Part shown: positions 1-7,877 of the stretch, piece after piece
Numbering within the stretch: position 1 is the stretch's first letter
Layout of the letters: every line of letters begins with the position of its first letter
NCBI GenBank assembly: GCA_943327755.2
Contig: CALPYF020000029.1
Coordinates: forward strand, 1 to 48,685
DNA length: 48,685 nt
Source of the DNA: Deinococcus hopiensis KR-140
GTDB lineage: Bacteria; Deinococcota; Deinococci; Deinococcales; Deinococcaceae
Direction: 5' to 3'
Made by a program: the position numbers and the translations under genes
The notes under the pieces: generated by a model
The model's database searches: none
Told to the model about the DNA's origin: nothing
The model's input: only the letters and a program-made list of their open reading frames with translations

Positions 1-87
1 GCGGCGTGGTCGACCACGGGTGGTGCGCGTGGTGGGTGGTGGGATAAGAGGTGCAAGGACGGCCCATTGGGCATCGCTCAGCCGCAT
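1..87 (-). CDS. IS5-family transposase, N-terminal fragment (runs off the edge)
   Basis: Twenty-nine codons are visible from the ATG at 87, reading MRLSDAQWAVLAPLIPPP and ending in an RGRPRR-like stretch. The LSDAQWAVLAPLIPP block followed by a basic GRPRR matches the N-terminal helical domain (DUF4096) of IS5-type DDE transposases. An in-frame ATG at 126 would add 13 residues; the start at 87 gives the more typical family N-terminus. The catalytic DDE region is outside the window, so activity cannot be judged. Confidence 0.7.
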   Translation of the reverse strand, partial: MRLSDAQWAVLAPLIPPPTTRTTRGRPRR

Positions 88-148
88 TGGCAGAGTGTGC
101 CGCCCAGATGGGCGCCACACTGTCATCCAATTTCCGGATGACCTCTAG
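1..148 (-). mobile_element. Partial IS5-like insertion sequence, one end only
   Basis: The first ~145 nt encode, on the minus strand, the start of an IS5-type transposase and contain one end of the element. Just inside the probable end lies an inverted repeat, GTCATCC (122-128) and GGATGAC (136-142). The junction with chromosomal sequence is near CTAG at 145-148, a short palindrome of the kind IS5-family elements often target. Insertion here truncates the pilin-cluster gene ending at 123. The exact boundary and target duplication cannot be fixed because the other end lies outside the window. Confidence 0.75.
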
Positions 149-1157
149 GCATGCCGCTTGTCGAGCCATCTGCCTTGGTCATATTGACTGACCAGTTGGA
201 ATCATTGTTCCAGCTGCTGCCGGTCTGCTTGAGAACAATGCGCACATCTGCCTTATCCCAGTAGGTGTTGCCTGCAACCGGTTGTAGGTCGGCGACAGTG
301 GGCACCGTGAGCGCATTCAGGCCGCCCTTGAGTTTGTTGCCAAACGGGAGCGTTTCCGTTGTCGTGAGTTGCTTACGTCCTGTGCTATTGCAGTTGACTG
401 TTTGGAGGGTGTTGGTGGCGTCACCTATCTGCACTGTTCCCACGCAGGCAGTGGAATTCTGTTTGACCCCCCGGTAGATGGTCTGCGCCGAGGTTACCTG
501 ACTGTTCGAGCCGTTGATCGTCAACAGGCCATCCAGGAACAGGTTCCCGTTGGTGTGTACCGGACCACTCAGCGTGAGCTGAGCGGTATTGTCGAATTCC
601 AGATCTTTACTGAAGAACACGGCGAACTGGAATAGAGGTACCAGTCGGCTCTTGAAGACCAGTGACGCGATCGCTTCCGGATTGTTGCGGCTGTTCAGAG
701 CGACGCCGTTTACCGTGAACGGCGTCTCCTCTGCGCTGAGACCTGCGAAGTCCTCGCCGGGAGGGATCTGGATATTCTGACTGGTTCCCTGCACGGCGTA
801 GCTGGTGACATTGCGACCCTCCAAGTTCAGTGACTCGCATTGCATGTCATTGCTCCCCTGGTTGCTGCCCTGGCAGGGAACATTGCTGGCGTTGTCCAGC
901 GGCGAGGGACCTGTGGGAGTGCGGAACCCCACGAACCTCTGCCGGATGCGTTCTGCGCGTGAATTCAGCGCAGCCTCAGCCGCGTACAGACCCCGACTGC
1001 TGTCCCGGCTGCTGCTGTTCGTCTGGACGTTGTTGATCGTCAGTACGGCATACGTCCCGAGCACGATAGTCAGGAGCGCCACCAGGCTGAGAACCAGGAT
1101 CAGGGTGAAGCCCTGTGTCTGTCGGGCGGCCGGGTGCGGACGGGGGGGGTGGGTCAT
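123..1157 (-). CDS. ComZ/PilX-like type IV pilus accessory pilin, 3'-truncated by an IS
   Basis: This is the fourth gene of a minor pilin operon. The 344-residue product has a prepilin-type start: a basic leader, then QGFTLILVLSLVALLTIVLG, the G|F peptidase site followed by the membrane/assembly helix. A PilX-type region, SRGLYAAEAALNSRAERIRQ, comes next, then a long Ser/Thr/Asn-rich exported domain. Its position after PilA1-, PilA2- and PilA3-like genes matches comZ of Thermus thermophilus, whose product is, as I recall, about 550 residues. Here the reading frame enters insertion-sequence DNA; the last ~7 codons are IS-derived and end at the TGA at 123-125. The start at 1157 overlaps the upstream stop as ATGA; a longer frame from 1286 would be a non-prepilin extension. 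The protein probably lacks its C-terminal part and may be inactive. Confidence 0.8.
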   Translation of the reverse strand: MTHPPRPHPAARQTQGFTLILVLSLVALLTIVLGTYAVLTINNVQTNSSSRDSSRGLYAAEAALNSRAERIRQRFVGFRTPTGPSPLDNASNVPCQGSNQGSNDMQCESLNLEGRNVTSYAVQGTSQNIQIPPGEDFAGLSAEETPFTVNGVALNSRNNPEAIASLVFKSRLVPLFQFAVFFSKDLEFDNTAQLTLSGPVHTNGNLFLDGLLTINGSNSQVTSAQTIYRGVKQNSTACVGTVQIGDATNTLQTVNCNSTGRKQLTTTETLPFGNKLKGGLNALTVPTVADLQPVAGNTYWDKADVRIVLKQTGSSWNNDSNWSVNMTKADGSTSGMPRGHPEIG

Positions 1158-2164
1158 GGTGCAGTTCCTCGCGCTGTCTCGATGTTTCGGGGGAAGACGT
1201 CGGCTGTGAAGACCTTCGTGGTAGAGCGTCCCTGAGCGGAGGAAGCACCGGTCAGCTGCAGGTTGACGTTCTGGATGCGGGCCCATTTGTCCGCGCCGTC
1301 CGCCAGGGTCAGGGACGTGACGCTGCTTGCCGGGCTGGTGGTCGTAGCGTTCAGGGTGACGTTCACGCGCAGGCTGCTCACACCGAAGGCCATGACCTGC
1401 GACGTGGCGCCCGCCCCACCCTGTGTGAAGCGCAGTTCGCCGTCCTTGGCAAGGTAGGTGCGTTCATCGACCAGCAGCAGGAAGCTGTTGTTGGCGGCGG
1501 TGAAGTCGGCCGGGACAGGATCTTTCAGAGTGGCCCAGATTTTGCGGTCGTAACTCGTCAGGGGGTTACTGGTGTACTGCACGGCTCCAATGACGGTGAC
1601 GGTCGCGCGGGCCACGGCGGCAGGGAGGCCGCCACCGGCCGGGCGGATCAGCAGCGCGGCCTGAGGGCGGCCGCTCTGCAGCGTGAAGTACTGCCGCCAC
1701 GCCATCACGCCGGTGTCGTCGCTGGCGGGCAATGTGGGGTTGACTGGCGCGTATGTGCAGCCGCCCGTATTGCTGGCGATCAGGATGGCCTTGCTCCCGA
1801 CTTCACAGATTTTGCGGGACTGCACGGACGCTGCGCCCAGGTACCCGCTCGGCAGTTCCGAGGGCCGGAAGGCCGGGATGGCCCGGCGGATGGTCAGGGT
1901 CTGATCCGAGTCGCTGAATTCAAGCCCTGTGACGCGGACGTTCTGGCTGTACAGATTCTCCCCAGCCTGCCGGAGGTCACTGACAAGCAGATCCATGGCG
2001 CTCTGGACGTTCTGCGCGGCGTTGATACGCCCCGTGTCGGCCTCGACGAGTCTATTGGTGCTGCTGAACACGCCGAAGGCCACCGTGATCACCACGCCGA
2101 ACAGCGCTATGGCGATCAGCATCTCGATCAGGGTCAGGCCGGCCGTACGGCTCTCAGTTCGCAT
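1154..2164 (-). CDS. PilW/PilA3-like minor pseudopilin
   Basis: A 336-residue prepilin-like protein. A short charged leader (MRTESRTAG) precedes LTLIEMLIAIALFGVVITVA, the type IV pilin N-methylation motif with the conserved Glu at +5 of the mature protein and a single membrane helix. The remaining ~300 residues form an exported domain of PilW/GspJ type. It overlaps the PilV-like gene upstream by 11 nt and the ComZ-like gene downstream by 4 nt, implying translational coupling. In Thermus the equivalent cluster serves pilus assembly and DNA uptake; that role here is inferred from gene order and pilin signals. The residue before the cleavage site is Gly, so PilD processing is plausible. Confidence 0.85.
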   Translation of the reverse strand: MRTESRTAGLTLIEMLIAIALFGVVITVAFGVFSSTNRLVEADTGRINAAQNVQSAMDLLVSDLRQAGENLYSQNVRVTGLEFSDSDQTLTIRRAIPAFRPSELPSGYLGAASVQSRKICEVGSKAILIASNTGGCTYAPVNPTLPASDDTGVMAWRQYFTLQSGRPQAALLIRPAGGGLPAAVARATVTVIGAVQYTSNPLTSYDRKIWATLKDPVPADFTAANNSFLLLVDERTYLAKDGELRFTQGGAGATSQVMAFGVSSLRVNVTLNATTTSPASSVTSLTLADGADKWARIQNVNLQLTGASSAQGRSTTKVFTADVFPRNIETARGTAP

Positions 2165-2576
2165 CCGGCGCTCCGAAACGGGTGTAGTAGGTCGAGGCGC
2201 TGTACAGCACGGTCGAGTTTCGTGAGATCGTCAGCTCGATGAAGACGGCCGTGTCCGAACAGGGCATCTTGGCCGTCAGATCAGCCGAGCGGGTGTCGGG
2301 GCAGAAGGTGGTGCGGGCCACGTAGGTGCGCCCGTTGCGGGTGAAGTTCTGACTGATGGGTGCGCTGACTGCCAGGACGCCGTAGTTGCTGTTCTGACGA
2401 TAGCTTTCCAGGACGGTTTCGCCGATGCGCGTGGCGTCGGCCCGCTGGTCGACCACGCTGTTCAGGTTGGTATTGGCGAGAAAGGCCGTGGTGAGCAGGG
2501 TCAGGGTGACGCCCAGGACGGCGATGGCGACCAGGGTCTCGATCAGCGTGAACCCGCCGCTGCATTCACGATCCAC
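2154..2576 (-). CDS. PilV/PilA2-like minor pseudopilin
   Basis: A prepilin of 140 residues if the GTG at 2576 is used. The leader VDRECSGG is followed by FTLIETLVAIAVLGVTLTLL, a canonical class III signal with Gly at -1 and Glu at +5. The remainder resembles PilV/GspI minor pseudopilins. GTG at 2576 is preferred because a GGAG lies about 9 nt upstream and the leader is short. An ATG at 2639 in the same frame would give a 29-residue leader overlapping the upstream gene by 74 nt. The stop overlaps the PilW-like start. Second gene of the operon. Confidence 0.8.
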   Translation of the reverse strand: MDRECSGGFTLIETLVAIAVLGVTLTLLTTAFLANTNLNSVVDQRADATRIGETVLESYRQNSNYGVLAVSAPISQNFTRNGRTYVARTTFCPDTRSADLTAKMPCSDTAVFIELTISRNSTVLYSASTYYTRFGAPDAN

Positions 2577-3051
2577 TGGTCTGCACTCCGCCGGCCAGCG
2601 CAACGGTGACCGTGTAGTTCCCACGTGTGTCGCTGACATTCAGGCGACCCCCGGCCTCGGCCAGGCCACGGGGCGTGAAGCACGCCACCACGTTCGGGGT
2701 GGGCACCGGGACCGCAGGTGTGCTGAGCGTGACCGGGTAGCGGGCCGACGCTTTGGGCAGCGTGACGGTGGCGTAGGTCGTCCAGTGGGATTGGTCGGCG
2801 TCGCTGCAGCGCAGGGCGCTCTGCAACTGCAGCGTGCCGGTGCTGGTCAGGACCATGCGGCGGGCCTGCGTGTTGGCAACCGCGCCGGCCCGCAGTTTGA
2901 ACAGTTCGGAGTGGACAGTTAGGGCCGTTTCACGTGCGGGGCTGCGTGCGTTGGTCAGGTTCATGACGCCGAGGCTCGTGAGAATTCCGAGGATCGCCAT
3001 CACCACCAGCAGTTCGAGCAGACTGAATCCGTGCGTATGTCGCTTCATCAT
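2566..3051 (-). CDS. GspH/FimT-like (PilA1-type) minor pseudopilin
   Basis: First gene of the pilin operon, 161 residues. MMKRHTHG is the leader; FSLLELLVVMAILGILTSLG is the mature N-terminus with Glu at +5 and a hydrophobic assembly helix. The body fits the GspH/FimT fold, with one Cys pair (Cys in LRCSD and in VVACF) that could form the usual disulfide. Two ATGs are adjacent; GAGG upstream is too close to the first, so translation may start at 3048. No clear promoter was recognised in the 165 nt before it. Confidence 0.82.
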   Translation of the reverse strand: MMKRHTHGFSLLELLVVMAILGILTSLGVMNLTNARSPARETALTVHSELFKLRAGAVANTQARRMVLTSTGTLQLQSALRCSDADQSHWTTYATVTLPKASARYPVTLSTPAVPVPTPNVVACFTPRGLAEAGGRLNVSDTRGNYTVTVALAGGVQTSGS

Positions 3052-3203
3052 GACCTCTGCCAGTCATTCTGCCGGGTGGGGTCTGACAAATGAGGCACAA
3101 GGGCCGCGCAAAATGGTGTATAGGGGCACCCTTTTGGGGGCGGCCCCTGTCCGGGTGTTTGGGGGTTCCAGATTTCCTGAAGGTGTGATCAGGGCGGGCC
3201 GCG

Positions 3204-3209
3204 TAGGCT
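3204..3209 (+). promoter_or_regulatory. Leaderless-type -10 box (TAGGCT) for the dynamin-like gene
   Basis: TAGGCT ends 7 nt before the ATG at 3217. Transcription would begin at or next to the start codon. No good -35 hexamer is seen. Confidence 0.5.
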
Positions 3210-3216
3210 GGTTCTC

Positions 3217-4911
3217 ATGCTGGTATCGGATCGGGTGCAGGGGCTGCTGTCGCGTGAGCGGGGGCTGCTGGGGGACGTGCAGGCGTTTCTGGAGGCGCAG
3301 GGTGCGCCGCCGGAGGTGGTGGGGCACGCCCGGCAGGCGCTGCGTAATCTGGATGAGGCCTTCCTGCTGGTCGTGGTGGGGGAGTTCAACGCGGGCAAGA
3401 GTTCGTTCGTGAATGCGCTGCTGGGCGCGGCGGTGCTCCCTGAGGGCGTGACACCTACCACGGACCGTATCTATGTGCTGGTGCATGGGGAGCAGCCGGG
3501 TCAGATGGAACCCACCAGTGATCCCTTCGTCAGCCGTCTGACATATCCCTTGCCCAGTCTGGAGGGTGTGGCGCTGGTGGATACGCCGGGCACGAACGCG
3601 ATCGTGCGGCAGCATCAGGCGCTGACCGAGGGGTTCCTGCCGCGCGCGGACCTCGTGCTGTTCCTGACGTCGGCGGACCGGCCGTTCACGGAGTCCGAAC
3701 GGCAGTTCCTCGAACTCGCGGCCCGCTGGGGGCGCGGCGTGATCATGGTCGTGAACAAGGCCGACCTGCTCGAAACTGCCGAGCAGCGCGAGCAGGTCCG
3801 CACGTTCGTGGAGACGGGGGCGCGCGGCGTGCTGGGCCTGACCCCGCCCGTGCTGCTGATCAGCGCGCGCGGCGAGCAGCGCGGTGGGGACGCGGGCTTC
3901 GCGGCGCTGCGCTCGCTGCTCCAGGCGCGCCTGTCGGAGACGGAACGCACCCGCCTGAAACTCCTGAGTCCGCTGAATACCGCCTCGCAGCTCCTGAGCG
4001 GCGAGGTCACCCGCGCCGACGCGGCCCGCGCCACGCTGAGCGACGACCTGCGCGTGCTGGGTGACCTGGAAGCGCAGCGGGCCACGCATGGCGAGACGAT
4101 GCTGGGCGAACTCGACGGGCAACTGAACCGTGTCGCGCGCCTCCTGAGCGAGTTCGAGGTCCGCGCGGACCGGTTCATTGACGCGCGGCTGCGCTTCTCG
4201 AACCTGCGGGGGCTGCTGAACAGCCGCGAGCTGGAGGAGGACTTCCGGCGCGAGGCGGTCGCGGACCTGCCGGAGGCGATCGACCGGCAGTTCGGCACGA
4301 TGATCGACCGCTTCGTGGAGGCGAACCTGCACTTCTGGGAGGACGTGCAGGCGTTCCTGATCCGCCGCCAGCCCAGTCAGGAGGTGGCCCGCACCCGCTT
4401 CTCGTACGACCGCGCCGCGCTGCTCGACGGGATCGCCGGGTCGGCCCGCGAGCACCTCGCGACGACCACCGAGCAGGAACTCGCACGGAACCTCTCGCGG
4501 GACGCGGAGGACGCCATGAAGGGTGTGATCGGCGGCCTGGCGGGCGGCGTCGGGATCGGCGCGGGCATCGGCGCGCTCGTGGGTGCCAGCGCGCTGGACT
4601 TCACCGGGGGCATCCTGGCGGGCCTGACGCTGGGCAGCCTGGGTCTGTTCGTCCTGCCGAACAAACGCATCCAGGCGCACCGGCAGCTGCGCGCCCGCGT
4701 GGCGGAACTGCGCGAGGCTCTGGAACGCATCGTGCGGCGCGAGTTCGAACGCGAGCAGGACCGCGCCGACACGCGCCTGCACGACGCGATCAGTCCTTTC
4801 ACGCGCTTCACCCGGCAGGAGCAGGCCCGGCTGGACGCCGCCCGCACCCGCTCCGGGGAGCTGCGTGCCGAGCTGGACGCCCTGCAGGGCGAGGTCAAGG
4901 CGCTGGGGTAA
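3217..4911 (+). CDS. Dynamin-like GTPase
   Basis: A 564-residue large GTPase. Visible motifs are the P-loop GEFNAGKSS (residues 55-63), a Thr-rich switch (TPTTD, 79-83), DTPGTNA (122-128) and NKAD (180-183). Helical regions follow. A Gly/Ala-rich hydrophobic stretch at about 434-483 looks like a membrane hairpin or paddle, and a charged coiled-coil tail closes the protein. This is the layout of bacterial dynamin-like proteins, which bind and remodel membranes. It is transcribed away from the pilin operon, with its own -10 box. No partner dynamin gene is adjacent, although many bacterial dynamins occur as pairs. Confidence 0.85.
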   Translation: MLVSDRVQGLLSRERGLLGDVQAFLEAQGAPPEVVGHARQALRNLDEAFLLVVVGEFNAGKSSFVNALLGAAVLPEGVTPTTDRIYVLVHGEQPGQMEPTSDPFVSRLTYPLPSLEGVALVDTPGTNAIVRQHQALTEGFLPRADLVLFLTSADRPFTESERQFLELAARWGRGVIMVVNKADLLETAEQREQVRTFVETGARGVLGLTPPVLLISARGEQRGGDAGFAALRSLLQARLSETERTRLKLLSPLNTASQLLSGEVTRADAARATLSDDLRVLGDLEAQRATHGETMLGELDGQLNRVARLLSEFEVRADRFIDARLRFSNLRGLLNSRELEEDFRREAVADLPEAIDRQFGTMIDRFVEANLHFWEDVQAFLIRRQPSQEVARTRFSYDRAALLDGIAGSAREHLATTTEQELARNLSRDAEDAMKGVIGGLAGGVGIGAGIGALVGASALDFTGGILAGLTLGSLGLFVLPNKRIQAHRQLRARVAELREALERIVRREFEREQDRADTRLHDAISPFTRFTRQEQARLDAARTRSGELRAELDALQGEVKALG

Positions 4912-4992
4912 CGGCCCCGGCCCCCGGTTGTGCCGCGCGGGGTGACAGCGCCCGTGCAGACGACGCCCCCGCCCCCGCCGGTGGGGGCCGCC

Positions 4993-4998
4993 TAGGCT
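4993..4998 (+). promoter_or_regulatory. Leaderless-type -10 box (TAGGCT) for the RidA gene
   Basis: TAGGCT ends 5 nt before the ATG at 5004, with no Shine-Dalgarno sequence in between. Confidence 0.5.
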
Positions 4999-5003
4999 GG
5001 GGC

Positions 5004-5384
5004 ATGCGGCAGAACATCAGCAGCGGCAGCCCCTGGGAAGCGAAGATCGGATACGCCCGCGCCGTCAGGGTCGGGAACGTGGTGCACGTCAGCGGCACGA
5101 CCGCCACCGTGAACGGCGAGGTCGTCGGCGAGGGCGACCCCGCCGAGCAGACCCGCGCGGTCCTCGGCATCATCCGCCGCGCCCTGGAGACCGCCGGCGC
5201 GCGCCTGGAAGACGTGGTGCGCACCCGCATCTACGTGACGGACATCCGCCAGTGGGAGGAGATCGGCCTCGCGCACGGGGAGGTCTTCGGCGAGATCCGC
5301 CCCGCCACGACCATGGTGCAGGTCGCCGCGCTGATCGACCCGCTGCACCTCGTGGAAATCGAGGCCGAGGCGATCCTCCCCTGA
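5004..5384 (+). CDS. RidA/YjgF family deaminase-like protein
   Basis: A complete single-domain protein of 126 residues, the normal size for the RidA/YER057c/UK114 family. VVHVSGTTA near the N-terminus and IRPATTMVQVAAL near the C-terminus are family signatures; the Arg of IRPATT is the residue that binds the carboxylate in deaminating members. RidA enzymes hydrolyse reactive enamine/imine intermediates released by PLP enzymes. The family is broad and some members have other substrates, so the substrate is not assigned. Preceded by a leaderless-type -10 box. Confidence 0.88.
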   Translation: MRQNISSGSPWEAKIGYARAVRVGNVVHVSGTTATVNGEVVGEGDPAEQTRAVLGIIRRALETAGARLEDVVRTRIYVTDIRQWEEIGLAHGEVFGEIRPATTMVQVAALIDPLHLVEIEAEAILP

Positions 5385-5433
5385 CGCTCAGCCCGGCTTG
5401 GCGGCCCGCGCCGGGTGTGGCACGCTGGAACGC

Positions 5434-5619
5434 ATGATCACCGTTTCCCCCCGCGCCCGGCTGGGCGGATTATTCGCCCTGGGCTGCGCCCTGAACGTCA
5501 TGGGTTTCGTGCTGGGCGGGGCAGGCCACCGTCCGGTTGCCCTGTTCCTGCTCAGCGGCCTCGGGTGCCTCCTGCTGCTCCTCAGCCTGTGGCTGGGTCT
5601 GCGTCACGTCCGCCGCTGA
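5434..5619 (+). CDS. Small two-span membrane protein, unknown function
   Basis: A 61-residue protein starting MITVSPRARLGGL. Two hydrophobic segments, around residues 10-28 and 34-54, are separated by GGAGHRP, and the C-terminus is basic (RHVRR). This predicts a hairpin in the membrane. It lies 49 nt after ridA and 23 nt before the aldo/keto reductase on the same strand. The start at 5434 was chosen because the upstream in-frame ATG at 5398 falls in non-conserved intergenic sequence. The function is not recognised. Confidence 0.6.
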   Translation: MITVSPRARLGGLFALGCALNVMGFVLGGAGHRPVALFLLSGLGCLLLLLSLWLGLRHVRR

Positions 5620-5642
5620 CCACCACGCGGCAGACTGGGGCC

Positions 5643-6611
5643 ATGAACTTCCTTCCTGCTGAGGCACCCCGACTGGGGCTGGGACTGGCGGCGCTGGGCC
5701 GCCCCGGGTATATCAATCTCGGGCATGGCGCGGACCTCGCGGACCGCAGCGTGGACGGCCTGCGGGCGCAGGCGTGGGCGGTGCTGGACGCCGCGTGGGC
5801 GGCGGGCGTGCGGTACCTCGACACGGCCCGCAGTTACGGGCTGGGCGAGGCGTTCCTGGGTGGCTGGCTGGCCGCGCGCGGGCTCGGGCCGGGGTCGGGC
5901 GTGCGGGTGGGCAGCAAATGGGGGTACACGTACGTCGCGGACTGGCGCCCGGACGCGCCGACGCACGAGGTGAAGACCCACGACCTGCCCACGCTGACGC
6001 GGCAGTGGCCGGAGACCCTGGCGGCGCTGGGGCGCACGCCGGACACGTACCTGATCCACTCGGCGACGCTGGACTCCGGCGTGCTGGACAATGCCGGGGT
6101 GCTGGGGCGACTGGCGGAACTGGCCGCGTCGGGCGTGCGGGTGGGCCTGTCCACGAGCGGCCCCGCGCAGGCCGACACGCTGCGCCGCGCGCTGGCGGTG
6201 GAGGTGAACGGCGTGACCCCTTTCAGCGTGGTGCAGGCCACCTGGAACGCGCTGGACCCCTCGGCGGGCCCGGCGCTGGCCGAGGCGCACGCGGCGGGCT
6301 GGACGGTCGTCGTGAAGGAGGGCGTGGCAAACGGCCGCCTGACTGCCCACGGCCTGACCGGGCGCGGCGACGTGCCCGCGCCCCTGGCCCGGCTGGCCCA
6401 CGAGCACGGGGTCACGCCGGACGCCATCGCCCTGGCGGCGGTCCTCGCGCAGCCCTGGGCGGACGTGGTGCTCAGTGGGGCCAGCACGACCGGGCAGCTG
6501 GCGCAGAACCTCGCCGCGCTGCGTCTGACCCTCCCGGCGGACGCGCTGAACGACCTGAAGCAACCTCCGGCCGAGTACTGGGCGGCCCGCGCCGCACTGC
6601 CCTGGCAGTAG
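5643..6611 (+). CDS. Aldo/keto reductase family oxidoreductase
   Basis: A 322-residue (beta/alpha)8-barrel NADPH-dependent reductase. Evidence includes YLDTARSYGLGEAFLGGWL (catalytic Asp and Tyr region), VGSKWGYTY (catalytic Lys) and YLIHSATL (the His-containing strand). Later comes LSGASTTGQLAQNL, the cofactor-phosphate binding end of the barrel. The start at 5643 (MNFLPAEAP) gives a normal family length; the open frame upstream overlaps the small membrane protein gene. Substrate not predictable. It probably detoxifies or reduces a small carbonyl compound. Confidence 0.85.
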   Translation: MNFLPAEAPRLGLGLAALGRPGYINLGHGADLADRSVDGLRAQAWAVLDAAWAAGVRYLDTARSYGLGEAFLGGWLAARGLGPGSGVRVGSKWGYTYVADWRPDAPTHEVKTHDLPTLTRQWPETLAALGRTPDTYLIHSATLDSGVLDNAGVLGRLAELAASGVRVGLSTSGPAQADTLRRALAVEVNGVTPFSVVQATWNALDPSAGPALAEAHAAGWTVVVKEGVANGRLTAHGLTGRGDVPAPLARLAHEHGVTPDAIALAAVLAQPWADVVLSGASTTGQLAQNLAALRLTLPADALNDLKQPPAEYWAARAALPWQ

Positions 6612-6671
6612 GACCGAACCTCAGCCCGGGACCTCAAGGTTGCGTGGGGGCCCGGCCCTGCGGCGCCCGCT

Positions 6672-6677
6672 TACACT
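6672..6677 (+). promoter_or_regulatory. Leaderless-type -10 box (TACACT) for the cation exchanger
   Basis: TACACT ends 6 nt before the ATG at 6684. Confidence 0.5.
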
Positions 6678-6683
6678 GCGCTC

Positions 6684-7838
6684 ATGTTCATGAAAGCCCT
6701 GCTGGCGTTCATCCCGATCAGCCTCGTGCTGAAGTACGGCGTGCACGCCCCGCCCATGTGGATCTTCTTCACGGCCGTGCTGGCGATCGTGCCGCTGGCC
6801 GACTGGCTGCGCAAGGCCACCGAGCACGTCGCCGTGCACGCCGGGCCCACCATCGGCGGTCTGCTGAACGTCACCTTCGGGAACATGGCGGAACTCATCA
6901 TCGCGATCTTCATCCTGATCAGCGGGAACACGCAGGTCGTCAAGGCGCAGATCACCGGGTCGATCATCGGGAACGCGCTGCTGGGCCTGGGCCTCGCGAT
7001 CGTCGCGGCGGGCTTCGTGAAGGGCGGCGGGCGGCAGAAGTTCAACGCCGCGAACGCCGGGCAGCTGTCCGCCATGCTGTTCCTGACGGTCATCACCCTG
7101 ACCCTCCCGGCGATCTTCGACTACACCGAGCAGCTGCCCGCCTTCGCCGCCGAGGCGGGCACCCGCGCGAACCTCGACGAGCGCCTGAGCATCGGCGTGG
7201 CCATCCTGCTGATCGTCGTGTACCTGCTGAACCTCATGTACACCCTGGTCACCCACAAGGACGTGTTCGCCGCCCCCGAGGGCGAGGCCGGGCACGGGCA
7301 CGGCCCGGAGAACCCCTGGTCGCTGTCGGTCGCGCTGGGCGTCCTGCTGGGCGGCACCGCCCTGATCGCCCTGGAATCCGAGATGCTCTCCGGCGCGCTG
7401 GAAGCCACCGCGAGCACCCTGGGCCTCAGCGAGTTCTTCCTGGGGATCATCGTGCTGGCCATCGTCGGGAACTTCGCGGAGTACCTCGCCGCCGTGTACT
7501 TCGCCCGCAAGGGCCAGATGGACCTCGCGGTGAACATCGGCCTGGGCGCCACCATCCAGGTCGCGCTGCTCACCGCGCCGCTGCTGGTCATCATCGGGGC
7601 GCTGCTCGGGCACCCCATGAACCTCGTGTTCAGCTCCCCGCTGGAACTCATCGCGATCATCGCCGTGGCCCTGATCGTCACGAGCGTCACCAAGGACGGC
7701 GAGACCACCTGGTTCGAGGGCGTGCTCCTCATCGCGGTGTACATCGCCCTGGCACTGGCGTTCTACTTCGTCACGCCGCGCGGCGCCGAGGAGGCCGCCA
7801 CGACGCTGCCCACACTGCTGCGCGCCCTGGGCGCATAA
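6684..7838 (+). CDS. cax: Ca2+/H+ exchanger (CaCA superfamily, CAX type)
   Basis: A 384-residue integral membrane protein with about eleven hydrophobic segments in two homologous halves. Each half holds an alpha-repeat with the acidic ion-binding motif: GNMAELIIAIF in the first and GNFAEYLAAVYFA in the second. This marks the CAX branch, which exports Ca2+ (or Na+/Mn2+) in exchange for protons. A His/acidic loop (EGEAGHGHGPEN) separates the halves. Starts at M1 or M3 are both possible; the -10 box favours the first. A hairpin at 7855-7877 follows. Confidence 0.9.
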   Translation: MFMKALLAFIPISLVLKYGVHAPPMWIFFTAVLAIVPLADWLRKATEHVAVHAGPTIGGLLNVTFGNMAELIIAIFILISGNTQVVKAQITGSIIGNALLGLGLAIVAAGFVKGGGRQKFNAANAGQLSAMLFLTVITLTLPAIFDYTEQLPAFAAEAGTRANLDERLSIGVAILLIVVYLLNLMYTLVTHKDVFAAPEGEAGHGHGPENPWSLSVALGVLLGGTALIALESEMLSGALEATASTLGLSEFFLGIIVLAIVGNFAEYLAAVYFARKGQMDLAVNIGLGATIQVALLTAPLLVIIGALLGHPMNLVFSSPLELIAIIAVALIVTSVTKDGETTWFEGVLLIAVYIALALAFYFVTPRGAEEAATTLPTLLRALGA

Positions 7839-7854
7839 CCCCACCCGCCCTCAC

Positions 7855-7877
7855 ACGCCCGGTCACCCGCCGGGCGT
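7855..7877 (+). terminator. Hairpin after the cation exchanger
   Basis: ACGCCCGG (7855-7862) pairs with CCGGGCGT (7870-7877) around a 7-nt loop, followed by a weak T-containing tail. It overlaps the 3' end of the convergent MntA-HepT gene. Confidence 0.45.

Noticed and set aside
123..1286. Longer start of the ComZ-like gene at 1286
   Set aside because: The extra 43 residues overlap the PilW-like gene, lack pilin-leader character, and the ATG at 1157 fits the ATGA overlap and prepilin signal.
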